From Candidatus Uhrbacteria bacterium (lineage in GTDB: Bacteria > Patescibacteriota > Patescibacteriia > 2-12-FULL-60-25), in assembly GCA_020850575.1 (NCBI GenBank), contig JADZEJ010000006.1, positions 32,200 to 96,199 of the forward strand: a stretch of 64,000 bases of DNA, in the 5' to 3' direction. Position 1 is the stretch's first letter. The number at the start of each line of letters is the position of its first letter. This document shows positions 17,967 through 26,458 of the stretch, one piece after another. A program made the position numbers and the translations under genes. Below the pieces are notes generated by a model that worked only from the letters and a program-made list of their open reading frames with translations, was not told where the DNA came from and searched no databases.

Positions 17967-19259
17967 CTATGGTTCTAACCGATTAATCAAACGTGGAAAA
18001 GGAATCGTTTCACGCACATGATGCAAACCACAAATCCAAGCTACAATACGTTCAAGTCCATATCCAAAACCTGAATGTGTCACCGAACCGTATTTTCGCA
18101 AGTCAAGATACCAACGAAAAGCTTCAACGGGTAAATTATGTTCACGTATACGCTCCAATAACTTGTCATAATTATCTTCACGTTGCGAACCTCCACTGAT
18201 TTCACCGTATCCTTCTGGTGCCAACAAATCAGAATTCAGCACGCGCGTTTCATCTTGCGGATCACGTTTCATGTAAAATGCTTTCACGGCTGTAGGATAC
18301 TTTTCAATAAACAACGGTTTGTCGTACAGCTTAGTCAAGGTCGTTTCATCATCCGCACCCAGATCATCCATATCACCAATATCGCTACCGAGTTCATGGA
18401 GCTTAGAGATTGCTTCGGCATGAGTCAATCGATAAAAAGGTGCTTTAACGTTTTCCAATGGCTTTACATCACGTTCCAAAATCGTCAATTCAGCTCGACA
18501 TTCTGTGAGCACTTTTGACACGATATGTTCAATCAATTGTTCTTGAATTTTCATGTTCTGTTCGTGGTCTACAAAAGCGGCTTCCGCATCCATCATCCAA
18601 AATTCAATCAAATGACGTCTCGTCTTTGATTTTTCAGCTCGAAATACCGGACCAAAATCAAAGCAGCGACCTACTGATGCGATAGCCGCCTCAAGATATA
18701 ATTGCCCGGATTGAGACAAGTAAGCTGAACGTTCACCAAAGTAATCAATTTCAAATAATTCCGTTGTTCCTTCGCACGCGCTTGGTGTCAAAATTGGCGA
18801 ATCGATCTTGACGTAATCATGTTGATGAAACCACTCGTATGTCGCACGAATAATACAATCACGAACACGTTGCACTGCCCATTGTGATGGCGCACGCAAC
18901 CATAAATGACGATTGTCTAACAAAAAATCTGGACCATGTTCTTTTTTACCAAGCGGATATTCTTCTGCCCTTTGTAAAAGCAAAATCCTTGTCACCTGTA
19001 ACTCATATACTCCTGGCTGTTTTGGATGTTTCGCTACCAAACCCGTCACTTCAACGGAAGATTCCATTGTTGCAGAAGTAGCTGCTGTCCAAGACGCTTC
19101 GTCAACCAATGCTTTTGAAGCCACTGCTTGCACAAAACCAGAACCATCACGCACCTGCAAAAAAACAATACTACCTGAAGAACGCACATGTTGCACCCAG
19201 CCACGAATCGTAACTTCTTGGTCCACCAAATTAGAAAATGTAGAAATGAGGGAATCCAT
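17967..19259 (-). CDS. asnS: Asparaginyl-tRNA synthetase
   Basis: Charges tRNA-Asn with asparagine. The OB-fold anticodon domain covers residues ~15-110. The class IIb catalytic core has motif 2 in FRAEKSKTRRHL near 215 and motif 3 in GFGYGLERIVAWI near 400. The family-typical block GEISGGSQREDNYDKL (~355) and the ending ETIPFPRLINRL identify AsnRS instead of AspRS. Length (430) is normal. The first 29 bases are overlapped by the 3' end of the upstream frame on the same strand. Confidence 0.95.
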   Translation of the reverse strand: MDSLISTFSNLVDQEVTIRGWVQHVRSSGSIVFLQVRDGSGFVQAVASKALVDEASWTAATSATMESSVEVTGLVAKHPKQPGVYELQVTRILLLQRAEEYPLGKKEHGPDFLLDNRHLWLRAPSQWAVQRVRDCIIRATYEWFHQHDYVKIDSPILTPSACEGTTELFEIDYFGERSAYLSQSGQLYLEAAIASVGRCFDFGPVFRAEKSKTRRHLIEFWMMDAEAAFVDHEQNMKIQEQLIEHIVSKVLTECRAELTILERDVKPLENVKAPFYRLTHAEAISKLHELGSDIGDMDDLGADDETTLTKLYDKPLFIEKYPTAVKAFYMKRDPQDETRVLNSDLLAPEGYGEISGGSQREDNYDKLLERIREHNLPVEAFRWYLDLRKYGSVTHSGFGYGLERIVAWICGLHHVRETIPFPRLINRLEP

Positions 19260-20154
19260 ATACTATAAATATACACAAAACTGTATACAAAACAACCCCT
19301 GATGTCCACGGGGACTCAGGGGCTAAAACGAATAAATGACGAAGATGCTGTGGAATGTTCGAATAACGCTGACGTCCTTTCGTAATATCACCCTTTGATT
19401 TCCCGACTTTCTTTTGATGTGCCTTAAACTTTCTCGGTGTCTGAAGCGCCACAATACGTACGCCTGAAGCTTTTGATTTGTCCAATATCAGAAAACACTT
19501 TGTGCGTTTCTCTGTACCGATCAGACACATCACAGCTTCATATCCCTTGGTAGAACGATTACATACTGGAAGGCCTGTTTGTGCCAATTCAACCAAACGA
19601 AGTTCAACGGCACGAATAACTCCAAGAGCGATTTTTTCCATATCAATCCGAAGAATTGAGGCGATTTCTTTCGTCAAAATCGCTTCATATGTCTTCGCAT
19701 CGACAGGCTTCTTATCCAATGCCCTGAGAATTCCACTGAAATGAGATAGTTTTTTATCGAGCGCATGCCGCAATTCACGTTCAATGTAGTACTCAGAAGC
19801 ATCCGTTTTAAGCATCAACGTATGACGACAAAAAGCATTAAAAACATCACGAAATCCCGTAAAAGCCTCTTTAGTCACAGCAGTGTACGAACGCAACGCG
19901 AATTCAATAGCTCGCCTCATACGCAACTGCAAGCGCCTCATGAAATGATCATGCGTACCGTTAGAGTTCTCATATTCCGTAGAAAACTCATGCTTCTCAA
20001 GAAGAATCGCAAGCTGCTCCTTGATCGATTCAATTTTTTGATCTTCTAGAGCTTGAAGACGTTCTTTCGCTTTTTTATCACGAAGTTTCTGCTTCCACCC
20101 CATATGGGGACGAGTAGATTGAGAATGAACGGTCGACGACCAAAAACGAGTCAT
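19231..20154 (-). CDS. Hypothetical basic helical protein
   Basis: Not recognised. With the start at 20154 the product is ~307 residues and opens with a charged coiled-coil-like stretch (KQKLRDKKAKERLQALEDQK). Start 20154 has GGAG five bases upstream. Helical segments with many Arg/Lys follow, then a beta-rich middle (KGYEAVMCLIGTEKRTKCFL) and a basic C-terminal third (KAHQKKVGKSKGDITKGRQR). A strong hairpin with a T-tract sits inside the last codons, and the frame then continues ~20 codons into the start of asnS. This suggests that the original stop was lost and the 3' end extended. It lies 95 bases after recO. Confidence 0.55.
   Translation of the reverse strand: MTRFWSSTVHSQSTRPHMGWKQKLRDKKAKERLQALEDQKIESIKEQLAILLEKHEFSTEYENSNGTHDHFMRRLQLRMRRAIEFALRSYTAVTKEAFTGFRDVFNAFCRHTLMLKTDASEYYIERELRHALDKKLSHFSGILRALDKKPVDAKTYEAILTKEIASILRIDMEKIALGVIRAVELRLVELAQTGLPVCNRSTKGYEAVMCLIGTEKRTKCFLILDKSKASGVRIVALQTPRKFKAHQKKVGKSKGDITKGRQRYSNIPQHLRHLFVLAPESPWTSGVVLYTVLCIFIVYGFPHFYIF
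19286..19322 (-). terminator. Terminator-like hairpin inside the 3' end of the unknown gene
   Basis: On the minus strand CCCCTGA-GTCC-ccgt-GGAC-a-TCAGGGG is followed by TTGTTTTGT. Stem and T-tract fit a rho-independent terminator, but the reading frame of the unknown gene runs through it to 19231. Confidence 0.7.
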
Positions 20155-20249
20155 GCACGCTCCAAGTGTCGTGGTTGTACAAAAAAACGACGAACAGAGG
20201 AAAGCTACGTCCAAATACGAAAAGTGTCAATACGTAAAGTAACAAAATA

Positions 20250-20930
20250 TTAAACTAAAGAACGCAACATTTTTAAACCTTTTGGCTCTTCTTGCAACGA
20301 TGTATTACGCAAAGCATCTTCAACAAAAACACAAACCTGGCGTAACACCTCAACCGAAACCGTTACTCGTAACACATCGATCAGAGAAGATCGACGAATG
20401 AACGAAAGCAGAACCAAACTAGGAACCGGTGTAGTTAAATTGCGTGCTGAAGCAGGAGCTGTAATTGGTGGACCAAAACCCAAAATATCTAACAACTGTA
20501 AAGCAGCAGCAGCAAATAACAATCGTGTACGCTCAGAGCTGAGTTCTTGCGACAGATGCGCTACCGTTTGAATCAACTCACGTAATAACAAAAATATACG
20601 CGCATCACTCACACCTGGTCGTATCAAGTTCAATAGTAAATCTGAAAACGCACCACACACCGACAAACCAGCTAAAGTCCGCGGACAATCCGTTGCCGCA
20701 TTTATTTGATGCGCGACCGCTAATTTATCAAACACGCTCCCTTCCGCAATCATAATGTCACTTTCTGTAAATGGCTCCAAATGCCCTGCTTGTTTAGACG
20801 TACGCAAACTCGCCCCTCGAGCAACCGCACTAAGCAAACCATACTCTTTTCCATACATCACATAACGACGATCTTGCTCACGAAAAGGTTCTTTTTTTAA
20901 AACAATCACCACATCACGAAGATAAGACAT
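20250..20930 (-). CDS. recO: DNA repair protein RecO
   Basis: Recombination mediator that anneals single strands and, with RecR, helps load RecA. The 226-residue product starts MSYLRDVVIVLKKEPFREQD and contains YGLLSAVARGASLRTSKQAGHLEPF (residues ~30-55), the RecO OB-fold core. A helical C-terminal part follows (LAGLSVCGAFSDLLLNLI, LLDILGFGPPI). No Cys4 zinc site is seen. The start at 20930 is chosen over 20975 because it begins the conserved fold and avoids overlap with ruvX. Confidence 0.9.
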   Translation of the reverse strand: MSYLRDVVIVLKKEPFREQDRRYVMYGKEYGLLSAVARGASLRTSKQAGHLEPFTESDIMIAEGSVFDKLAVAHQINAATDCPRTLAGLSVCGAFSDLLLNLIRPGVSDARIFLLLRELIQTVAHLSQELSSERTRLLFAAAALQLLDILGFGPPITAPASARNLTTPVPSLVLLSFIRRSSLIDVLRVTVSVEVLRQVCVFVEDALRNTSLQEEPKGLKMLRSLV

Positions 20931-20947
20931 ACATCTTACACAACTGT

Positions 20948-21385
20948 TCATGCCACTGATTTTCGATCCAACCAAGTCTGTAAAATACTTGCGGCAGCCA
21001 AATCATCTCTTTTTTCTATTGCTCCAGCACCACGTTTTCTTCCACGCTCGACCGGAGACGCATGCGTAACTTGTTGTAAAGCAAGCTTAGATGACATGGC
21101 TTCATCCTCCTCAAAAACTGGTAAACCAAATCGTTTTACATCTTCAATAAACGATTTTGTGATCCGTACCTGAAGATTCACTTTACTCGAATCTTTCAAA
21201 GGTCGAGGTACACCTATCACCACAGCCTCTACAAAATCTCTCTTCATCACATCATGCAAACGCGAGAGCAAAGCTAAACGATCAGACTCTGTAATGACTC
21301 CCCATGGACTAGCAATACGACTCTCCGTATCACCCAATGCCAAACCAACACGAACCGTACCAAAATCAATTCCAAGAACACGCAT
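20948..21385 (-). CDS. ruvX: Holliday-junction resolvase-like RuvX/YqgF
   Basis: RNase H-fold nuclease of the YqgF family, implicated in 16S rRNA 5' maturation and possibly junction resolution. The 145-residue product opens MRVLGIDFGTVRVGLALGD with the first catalytic Asp at position 7. FEEDEAMSSKLALQ near 95 carries the acidic second motif and DDLAAASILQTWLD near 130 the last Asp. It lies 3 bases from map and 17 bases upstream of recO, in a map-ruvX-recO string. Confidence 0.93.
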   Translation of the reverse strand: MRVLGIDFGTVRVGLALGDTESRIASPWGVITESDRLALLSRLHDVMKRDFVEAVVIGVPRPLKDSSKVNLQVRITKSFIEDVKRFGLPVFEEDEAMSSKLALQQVTHASPVERGRKRGAGAIEKRDDLAAASILQTWLDRKSVA

Positions 21386-21388
21386 ACA

Positions 21389-22171
21389 TCATGTCACATC
21401 TGGCCAAGGAGTAAGCAATTCATATCCATCTTTCGTTACAGCAACAGTCACCTCAAAATGCGCAGCCAATGAACCGTCACGCGTCGCAATCGTCCACTCA
21501 TCCGGCTTCAGAATAACACGCCAATCGCCCAAACTCACCATCGGTTCAATCGCAACCACCATTCCTTCTTTGAATTGAACTTTTGGAGTACGTGATTCGC
21601 GATAGTTTGGAATTTGTGGATCTTCATGCACCGCATGACCAACTCCATGCCCAACCAAATCTTTTACAATTCCATATTTCTTTGGCTTCAAAAAATCTTC
21701 GATTGCCGCGCCCACATCTCCGATTAAAGCACCTTCTTTAATAGCCTCGATACCTAAAACCAACGACTGACGAGTATCTGCAACCAACTTTCTTACTTTA
21801 TCCGTAACATGACCAACGATAACCGTAGTCGCCATATCCGTACACAATCCTTCATACCAACAACCAATATCTAATCCAACAATATCTCCGTCATGAATAA
21901 TCCGTGCAGGAATAGCTGGACCATGTACTACTTCATCATTAATAGAAATACAAAGTGTTGAAGGAAAAGGTGGATCTCTCGGATCGGTTTTATAGCCTAA
22001 AAATGATGGTTTAGCACCCTCAGATTCCATTGAAACTCGAGCAGCCGTATCAATTTGTTCAGTAGTAGCACCAATAACACAAGCCTTCATCGCAGCTTGT
22101 AATGCTCGAGATAAAATAGCTCCACCGGCACGAAGTTTTTCAATTTCTTCCGTTGTTTTGATATGACTCAT
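21389..22171 (-). CDS. map: Methionine aminopeptidase type I
   Basis: Removes the initiator methionine from nascent proteins using two metal ions. The ligands are visible in order: D in VGLDIGCWYEG near 96, D in CTDMATT near 107, H in VGHGVGHAVHEDPQIPN near 170, E in AIEPMVS near 205 and a final E in HFEVTVAVT near 236. The 260-residue length is typical of type Ia, with no N-terminal zinc extension. Its place downstream of adk is the classical secY-adk-map order, although here secY is separated from adk by other genes. Confidence 0.96.
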   Translation of the reverse strand: MSHIKTTEEIEKLRAGGAILSRALQAAMKACVIGATTEQIDTAARVSMESEGAKPSFLGYKTDPRDPPFPSTLCISINDEVVHGPAIPARIIHDGDIVGLDIGCWYEGLCTDMATTVIVGHVTDKVRKLVADTRQSLVLGIEAIKEGALIGDVGAAIEDFLKPKKYGIVKDLVGHGVGHAVHEDPQIPNYRESRTPKVQFKEGMVVAIEPMVSLGDWRVILKPDEWTIATRDGSLAAHFEVTVAVTKDGYELLTPWPDVT

Positions 22172-22209
22172 AAGCGCTTTATATCAAAACCCCTAATTCT
22201 TGTCACGTA

Positions 22210-22866
22210 CTAACTAAAACCTAATTTTGCCATTTTTTTGACGATATCATGAAACACTTCGCTCGCAGTTTGTTCAGCTTGAATAGTCAAAAGAGTTCCT
22301 TTCTGACGATAAAATGAAACCAATGGTTCTGTAATGAAATGAAAGGTTGCTAAACGACGAACAATAGTTTCTTCCTCATCATCTTCGCGTCGTATCAATG
22401 GGGCATCACACATCGAACATTCATCTCCTTTCGGCGATGGGATATCCGTTACATGAAAATTTGCACGACATTGCCCACATTGCCGACGCCCCAATAAACG
22501 ACGCATAGCTTCTGTATCGGACATACGCAAATACAATGCCAAATTAATTTTTAACAAACGCTCCAAATGTTGTGCTTGTTCAACATTACGTGGATACCCA
22601 TCCAAAATAAATCCTTTACTTAAATCTATTTTCTTTAAACGATTAGTAATTACCGCATTAACCAACTCATCAGGCGCAAGTGATCCGTGATCGACATATT
22701 CTTTCACCATAAATCCCAACCTTGTACCATCAACAATTTCTTTTCGAAATAAATCTCCTGCGCCAATAAGCGGAATATTAAAACGCTCCGCAAGCATCTG
22801 TCCTTGCGTCCCCTTTCCTGATCCCTGAGGACCAAACAACACAATGCGTAACTTCTTGCGACTCAT
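22210..22866 (-). CDS. adk: Adenylate kinase with zinc-binding LID
   Basis: Interconverts ATP + AMP and 2 ADP. The P-loop is GPQGSGKGTQ at residues ~9-18, and the AMP-binding region has FILDGYPRNVEQAQHL near 83. The LID carries four cysteines (CGQCRANF ... CSMC, ~129-150), the zinc-binding form. The start at 22866 gives MSRKKLRIVLFGPQ, the normal N-terminus; upstream codons belong to the previous gene's frame. The start overlaps the TGA stop of the upstream membrane-protein gene (ATGA), so the pair is translationally coupled. Confidence 0.95.
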   Translation of the reverse strand: MSRKKLRIVLFGPQGSGKGTQGQMLAERFNIPLIGAGDLFRKEIVDGTRLGFMVKEYVDHGSLAPDELVNAVITNRLKKIDLSKGFILDGYPRNVEQAQHLERLLKINLALYLRMSDTEAMRRLLGRRQCGQCRANFHVTDIPSPKGDECSMCDAPLIRREDDEEETIVRRLATFHFITEPLVSFYRQKGTLLTIQAEQTASEVFHDIVKKMAKLGFS

Positions 22867-23771
22867 GTAAAAAAATAGCCAATCAACTGCATACCTACAA
22901 ATGGGATAACAACACCCATATTGAGTGCCGCTATCACATGCCGAGGATGAGAACTGGATTGAGAAAGAAAAATTCCGCCGATCATAAGCCCTATCACGCA
23001 ATACGTTCCCAATCGAACGTCAATCATCGATGCACGTAAGATTAAGGAGAGAGGTAAAACGACATCAATTGCTCCCAATAAACCCATATGAACCAAACCT
23101 AAATTTTGATACAATCGACGTTCTTCTTTATCAACATCAAATTCTTCTCCTGTAGAATCTTGATTCTGCAATCTCTCTGAATTCACTATTGGTTTTTGCG
23201 CAACTCGATCCAATGATTGAAACAGTCCAACAAATGTGGGCGGCAAAATAAATCCTGGAACAATTCCACTCCTCACTAAATGTTGAGCCAAAACGCCAAT
23301 CGCGCCATCAGGGTGCGCCGCGAGCATATCATATACCGTAAAAGCTACCAAAAGTACGACCAAAGCCTCAACACCCAACCAACCAGCGATCGTCAAAGCC
23401 AAACCCAAACTCCCCAAGACAAAAAACATATTATGCCACAACACATTTCGCAAAAAGATCTCTCCTAGAATCAAAGCTAAACTTAAAAAAACAGCGATCT
23501 TCCAAGGAAAAAACACAAAAAATAAATACCACATCCCCAAAATCACTGCCACTAAGAATACAAGTTCCCACACCAAACGTTTCGAAAATTTCGTCACCAA
23601 GGTTATCGTCACACCAATTCCAATCAATACAATCAAAACTTGACGCCCAATAACCAGTAATCCAGGAGAAATCTCAGTCAAGCGAAGCATCATCTCATGT
23701 CCCAAAACCACACTCAAACAACCCAAAATCAGGAAGAGAAAAAGAAGAAAATGTCGAAGAAAGGAAGACAT
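22863..23771 (-). CDS. Polytopic membrane protein, presenilin/SPP-like candidate
   Basis: Eight or nine membrane segments in 302 residues. One segment ends FTVYDMLAAHP (Asp near 147), and after a charged loop (residues ~185-215) the next membrane segment has GLLGAIDVVLPL (Asp near 235). A YD motif in one helix and a GxxD motif in the next, with a charged loop between, is the layout of presenilin/signal-peptide-peptidase intramembrane aspartyl proteases. The canonical second motif is GxGD, and the third motif (PAL) is not clearly present. I therefore call it a candidate. It is coupled to adk by an ATGA overlap. Otherwise it is an unknown membrane protein. Confidence 0.6.
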   Translation of the reverse strand: MSSFLRHFLLFLFLILGCLSVVLGHEMMLRLTEISPGLLVIGRQVLIVLIGIGVTITLVTKFSKRLVWELVFLVAVILGMWYLFFVFFPWKIAVFLSLALILGEIFLRNVLWHNMFFVLGSLGLALTIAGWLGVEALVVLLVAFTVYDMLAAHPDGAIGVLAQHLVRSGIVPGFILPPTFVGLFQSLDRVAQKPIVNSERLQNQDSTGEEFDVDKEERRLYQNLGLVHMGLLGAIDVVLPLSLILRASMIDVRLGTYCVIGLMIGGIFLSQSSSHPRHVIAALNMGVVIPFVGMQLIGYFFT

Positions 23772-23782
23772 GGGAAATAAAA

Positions 23783-23992
23783 TTATACTTCCATATCCAA
23801 AGCACGTATCTGTTGCACGATCTCCATCGTACGAAGATCAGGCTTATTTTCAATCATCGCAATAACACACCTGCCAATGTGATACCCAAGATTCACAGGC
23901 ACAGCATTACCAATTTGTTTATACTGTTGTGCGACTGAACCAACAAAATGCCAGTCATCGGGAAAAGTCTGAATGCGAGCATACTTTCGCTT
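23783..23992 (-). pseudogene. C-terminal remnant of a C5-cytosine DNA methyltransferase
   Basis: An open frame without a start, directly preceded by a TAA, reads KYARIQTFPDDWHF and then YKQIGNAVPVNLGYHIG. These are the last conserved blocks (IX-X region) of C5-cytosine methyltransferases. Only ~69 codons remain; the S-adenosylmethionine site, the PCQ catalytic motif and most of the target-recognition domain are gone. Its upstream edge touches the end of the MerR-like ORF, which reads on through it in another frame. It is clearly a deletion remnant. Confidence 0.85.
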
Positions 23993-24206
23993 TTAATATT
24001 TTAAAATGATTTTCGCCGACAGGATTAGATCCAATCAGTTTTTCATGGGTGCGCAAAACCTCATGAAGATCAAAAACCCTATAATTATTTTCTTCCCTAG
24101 TTTCTTTAATAAGCCCCTTTTTTTCCCATCTTCGAATAGTATCCGTAGAAACTCCAAGTTTTTCTGCGACACCTACAACGGTCATGAGTGTAGACATAGT
24201 ATTCAA
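23955..24206 (-). CDS. MerR-like helix-turn-helix regulator
   Basis: Small DNA-binding protein of 83 residues. Residues ~8-45 (TVVGVAEKLGVSTDTIRRWEKKGLI followed by NNYRVFDLHEV) form a MerR-type winged helix-turn-helix without a ligand-binding domain. It lies between a frameshifted restriction endonuclease gene and the methyltransferase remnant on the same strand, so it probably regulated that restriction system. Its last ~12 codons (KVCSHSDFSR) run out of frame into the methyltransferase remnant, so its natural C-terminus is probably lost. Confidence 0.72.
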   Translation of the reverse strand: MNTMSTLMTVVGVAEKLGVSTDTIRRWEKKGLIKETREENNYRVFDLHEVLRTHEKLIGSNPVGENHFKILKAKVCSHSDFSR

Positions 24207-24285
24207 ATAAAGAGCTGTTCAAAAATCTATTATAGAAGTAACCAATACATTAAGCAATGGTTACTTATCAACAAGGATTTTTTCG

Positions 24286-24907
24286 TTATCTTCTAGAACT
24301 GCTTACGGTATGCTTTAGAGAAAACTCATTAAAAAGAGGATCTTTTGCAATAGAACCGGCATGATTGCCGATAATATCGGAAATAACTCTAGGTAAAGCC
24401 ATGTACAAATCCTTTAACGCATCCTTCTGACCCGTCGCAATCTCATAAAAGCTATACCCATCAATAACCTTTATATTTGGCACGCTTAGTTTACGTTGCT
24501 TTTTCTTATTATCAGAAGGCGTGAATTCTTTATTATATCTCAAACCATTCGAAGGAATAATCTCAACATAGTAGTCAGTAAAATCGCAATACTGAGATTT
24601 CGCCAATTCATTCTGAAGGTCATCGTAAATTTTTAATTGTATCGCTCCCTTTTGTTATATTAAACTTACTCTTTACTTCAGCCAAAATCTTATATTGAGT
24701 GCTTTCCAAATCCAAAACATCACCAACTCCTCTACTCTGCCAACCGGAAACACTGCCTAGTATTTCTTGATACAACCTACCCAAGGCATTCTGCATGCTC
24801 TTTTGAATTTGTCTCACGTTTTCAAAATTCGTCCATTCTTGAAGAGAAATGCCATGAAATGACGCGTCAATAACCGCAGAGAACGGATCGATAATATTCT
24901 TGTGCAA
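24286..24907 (-). pseudogene. Frameshifted Eco47II-like type II restriction endonuclease
   Basis: Two frames make one protein. The first (24907 to 24620) begins MHKNIIDPFSAVIDASFHGI and reaches GVGDVLDLESTQYKILAEVKSKFNITKG. The second continues IYDDLQNELAKSQYCDFTDYY and ends near 24286. The pattern, including the D...E-x-K nuclease core (DVLDLES...ILAEVKSK), matches my memory of the Eco47II family, whose members cut GGWCC. The break lies near 24635-24655 in an A/T-rich stretch, where one base must be added or lost. The methyltransferase is also destroyed, so the gene is most likely dead, although a sequencing error at the A-run is possible. Confidence 0.8.
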
Positions 24908-25061
24908 TTTCTTATCTGAATTTTTTTTCGAGACTTAAAGAACACTTATGGCATGCTCTACGCAATGGAACAAAACCTCATCCGGAAGGAAGTTTACATA
25001 CGGCATATTCCAACAAGCCTTTCATCTTTCATAGTTAATTGCATGAAAAAAACAAATAGAT

Positions 25062-25096
25062 AAATCAAAAATCCCCAGGTTTCCCAGGGGATTTTC
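25062..25096 (-). terminator. Terminator at the end of the ribosomal operon (after secY)
   Basis: On the minus strand AATCCCC...GGGGATTTTTGATTT lies ~35 bases after the secY stop and marks the probable end of the long ribosomal protein transcript. Confidence 0.8.
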
Positions 25097-25126
25097 TTTC
25101 ATTCTTTTTTTTAACTTTTTTTTCAC

Positions 25127-26404
25127 TTATGCAGCTTCGTAGTCGTGCATTGAGAGTTGTGATTCAACTTGTTTCACACTTTCAATAACCACAGAAACAA
25201 CGATCAAGAGCGAAGTACCACCAATCGCGAGCAAACGATTACCACCTGCTCCCTGAGCAACGATCGGCAAAACAGCAATCACGCCGAGGAACAAAGCACC
25301 AATCAAATTGATACGATTGATCACATAAGTTAAATACTCTGATGTCGGCTTACCCGGGCGAATTCCTAAAATAAATCCGCCTTGCTTTTGCAAATTCTCT
25401 GCAATTTGATCCGGTTGAAAGACAATTGCCGTGTAGAAGAATGTGAACGAAAGCACGAGTACAAAATACAAGACACCATACACCGCTTGATTTTGCATGA
25501 CAGCAATGATCCACTGAGCGGCATTCGCAAGCCATGCCGAACGGGCATAGACAAAGAATTGAGCGACCACCGTAGGAAACATCAGAATCGAAATTGCAAA
25601 AATAATCGGAATAACACCACTCATGTTCACACGCAGAGGTAAATGAGTTGAAACGCCGCCCACCGATCCGGTACCGCCACGCACTTGGCGCGCGTATTGT
25701 ACTGGAATATTGCGCTGACCTTCTGTCACAAACACCACACCTACCACCGTCGCTACGGCAATTGCGGCATAAATCGCATAGGTAAGGAATTGCGATGAAT
25801 CATATGCTGAAATCAACTGGCTCAAATTCTGAGGCAAACCAGCCAAAATACCGGCAAAAATGAGAAGCGAAATACCATTTCCGACTTTCTTTTCTGAAAT
25901 AAGTTCACCAATCCACATAAGCCAAACGCTACCTGCAGTCACTGTCACAATCAATGTGATGGTATGAAGCAAATCCGTACGCGTCAAAATCTCAAACTGG
26001 GATTGACGCATAATCTGAATCAAGCCAAAAGACTGCAAAATCGCAAGTGGAACTGTCGCATACCGCGTCCACTGATTAATACGCTGACGACCGGCTTCTC
26101 CGTCTTTCTGAATTTCTTCCAAACGTGGAATAATCATTGCCAACAATTGGAAAATAATCGAAGCGGTAATGTATGGCGTCACACCCAAAGCGACAACTGC
26201 AAAATTTCGTACCGTACCGCCGGAAAATAAATTCAAGAGACCAAGTACTTGATTCGCTTGAAAATAACGATGCAAAGCATCAAGATCAATCCCCGGTAAA
26301 GGAATATGTGCTGTAATACGGAACAACAGCATCATAACAAAAACAAATAGCAACCCATTACGGACTTCTTTCACGCGCCACATGGCTTGGAGTTTTTCCC
26401 ACAT
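25127..26404 (-). CDS. secY: Protein translocase channel SecY
   Basis: Central channel of the Sec translocon in the cytoplasmic membrane. The 425-residue product has ten membrane helices. It shows the SecY patterns NGLLFVFVMMLLFRITAHIP (first helix), GVTPYITASIIFQLLAMIIP near 75-95, the long cytoplasmic loop with RNIPVQYARQVRGG near 240, and QKQGGFILGIRPGKPTSEYL near 335. The start at 26404 (MWEKLQAMWRVKEVRN) fits the family; the longer frame adds unlikely residues. It is the last gene of the ribosomal operon. Confidence 0.96.
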   Translation of the reverse strand: MWEKLQAMWRVKEVRNGLLFVFVMMLLFRITAHIPLPGIDLDALHRYFQANQVLGLLNLFSGGTVRNFAVVALGVTPYITASIIFQLLAMIIPRLEEIQKDGEAGRQRINQWTRYATVPLAILQSFGLIQIMRQSQFEILTRTDLLHTITLIVTVTAGSVWLMWIGELISEKKVGNGISLLIFAGILAGLPQNLSQLISAYDSSQFLTYAIYAAIAVATVVGVVFVTEGQRNIPVQYARQVRGGTGSVGGVSTHLPLRVNMSGVIPIIFAISILMFPTVVAQFFVYARSAWLANAAQWIIAVMQNQAVYGVLYFVLVLSFTFFYTAIVFQPDQIAENLQKQGGFILGIRPGKPTSEYLTYVINRINLIGALFLGVIAVLPIVAQGAGGNRLLAIGGTSLLIVVSVVIESVKQVESQLSMHDYEAA

Positions 26405-26458
26405 AAATATTCTCAAGCACGCAAATGGCTCGAATTTCTTCGAGCCAACTTGCAAGAT

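Noticed and set aside
24908..25061. Possible Vsr or HNH remnant between the nuclease and secY
   Set aside because: Short suggestive stretches appear in two frames, but none holds a continuous family motif.
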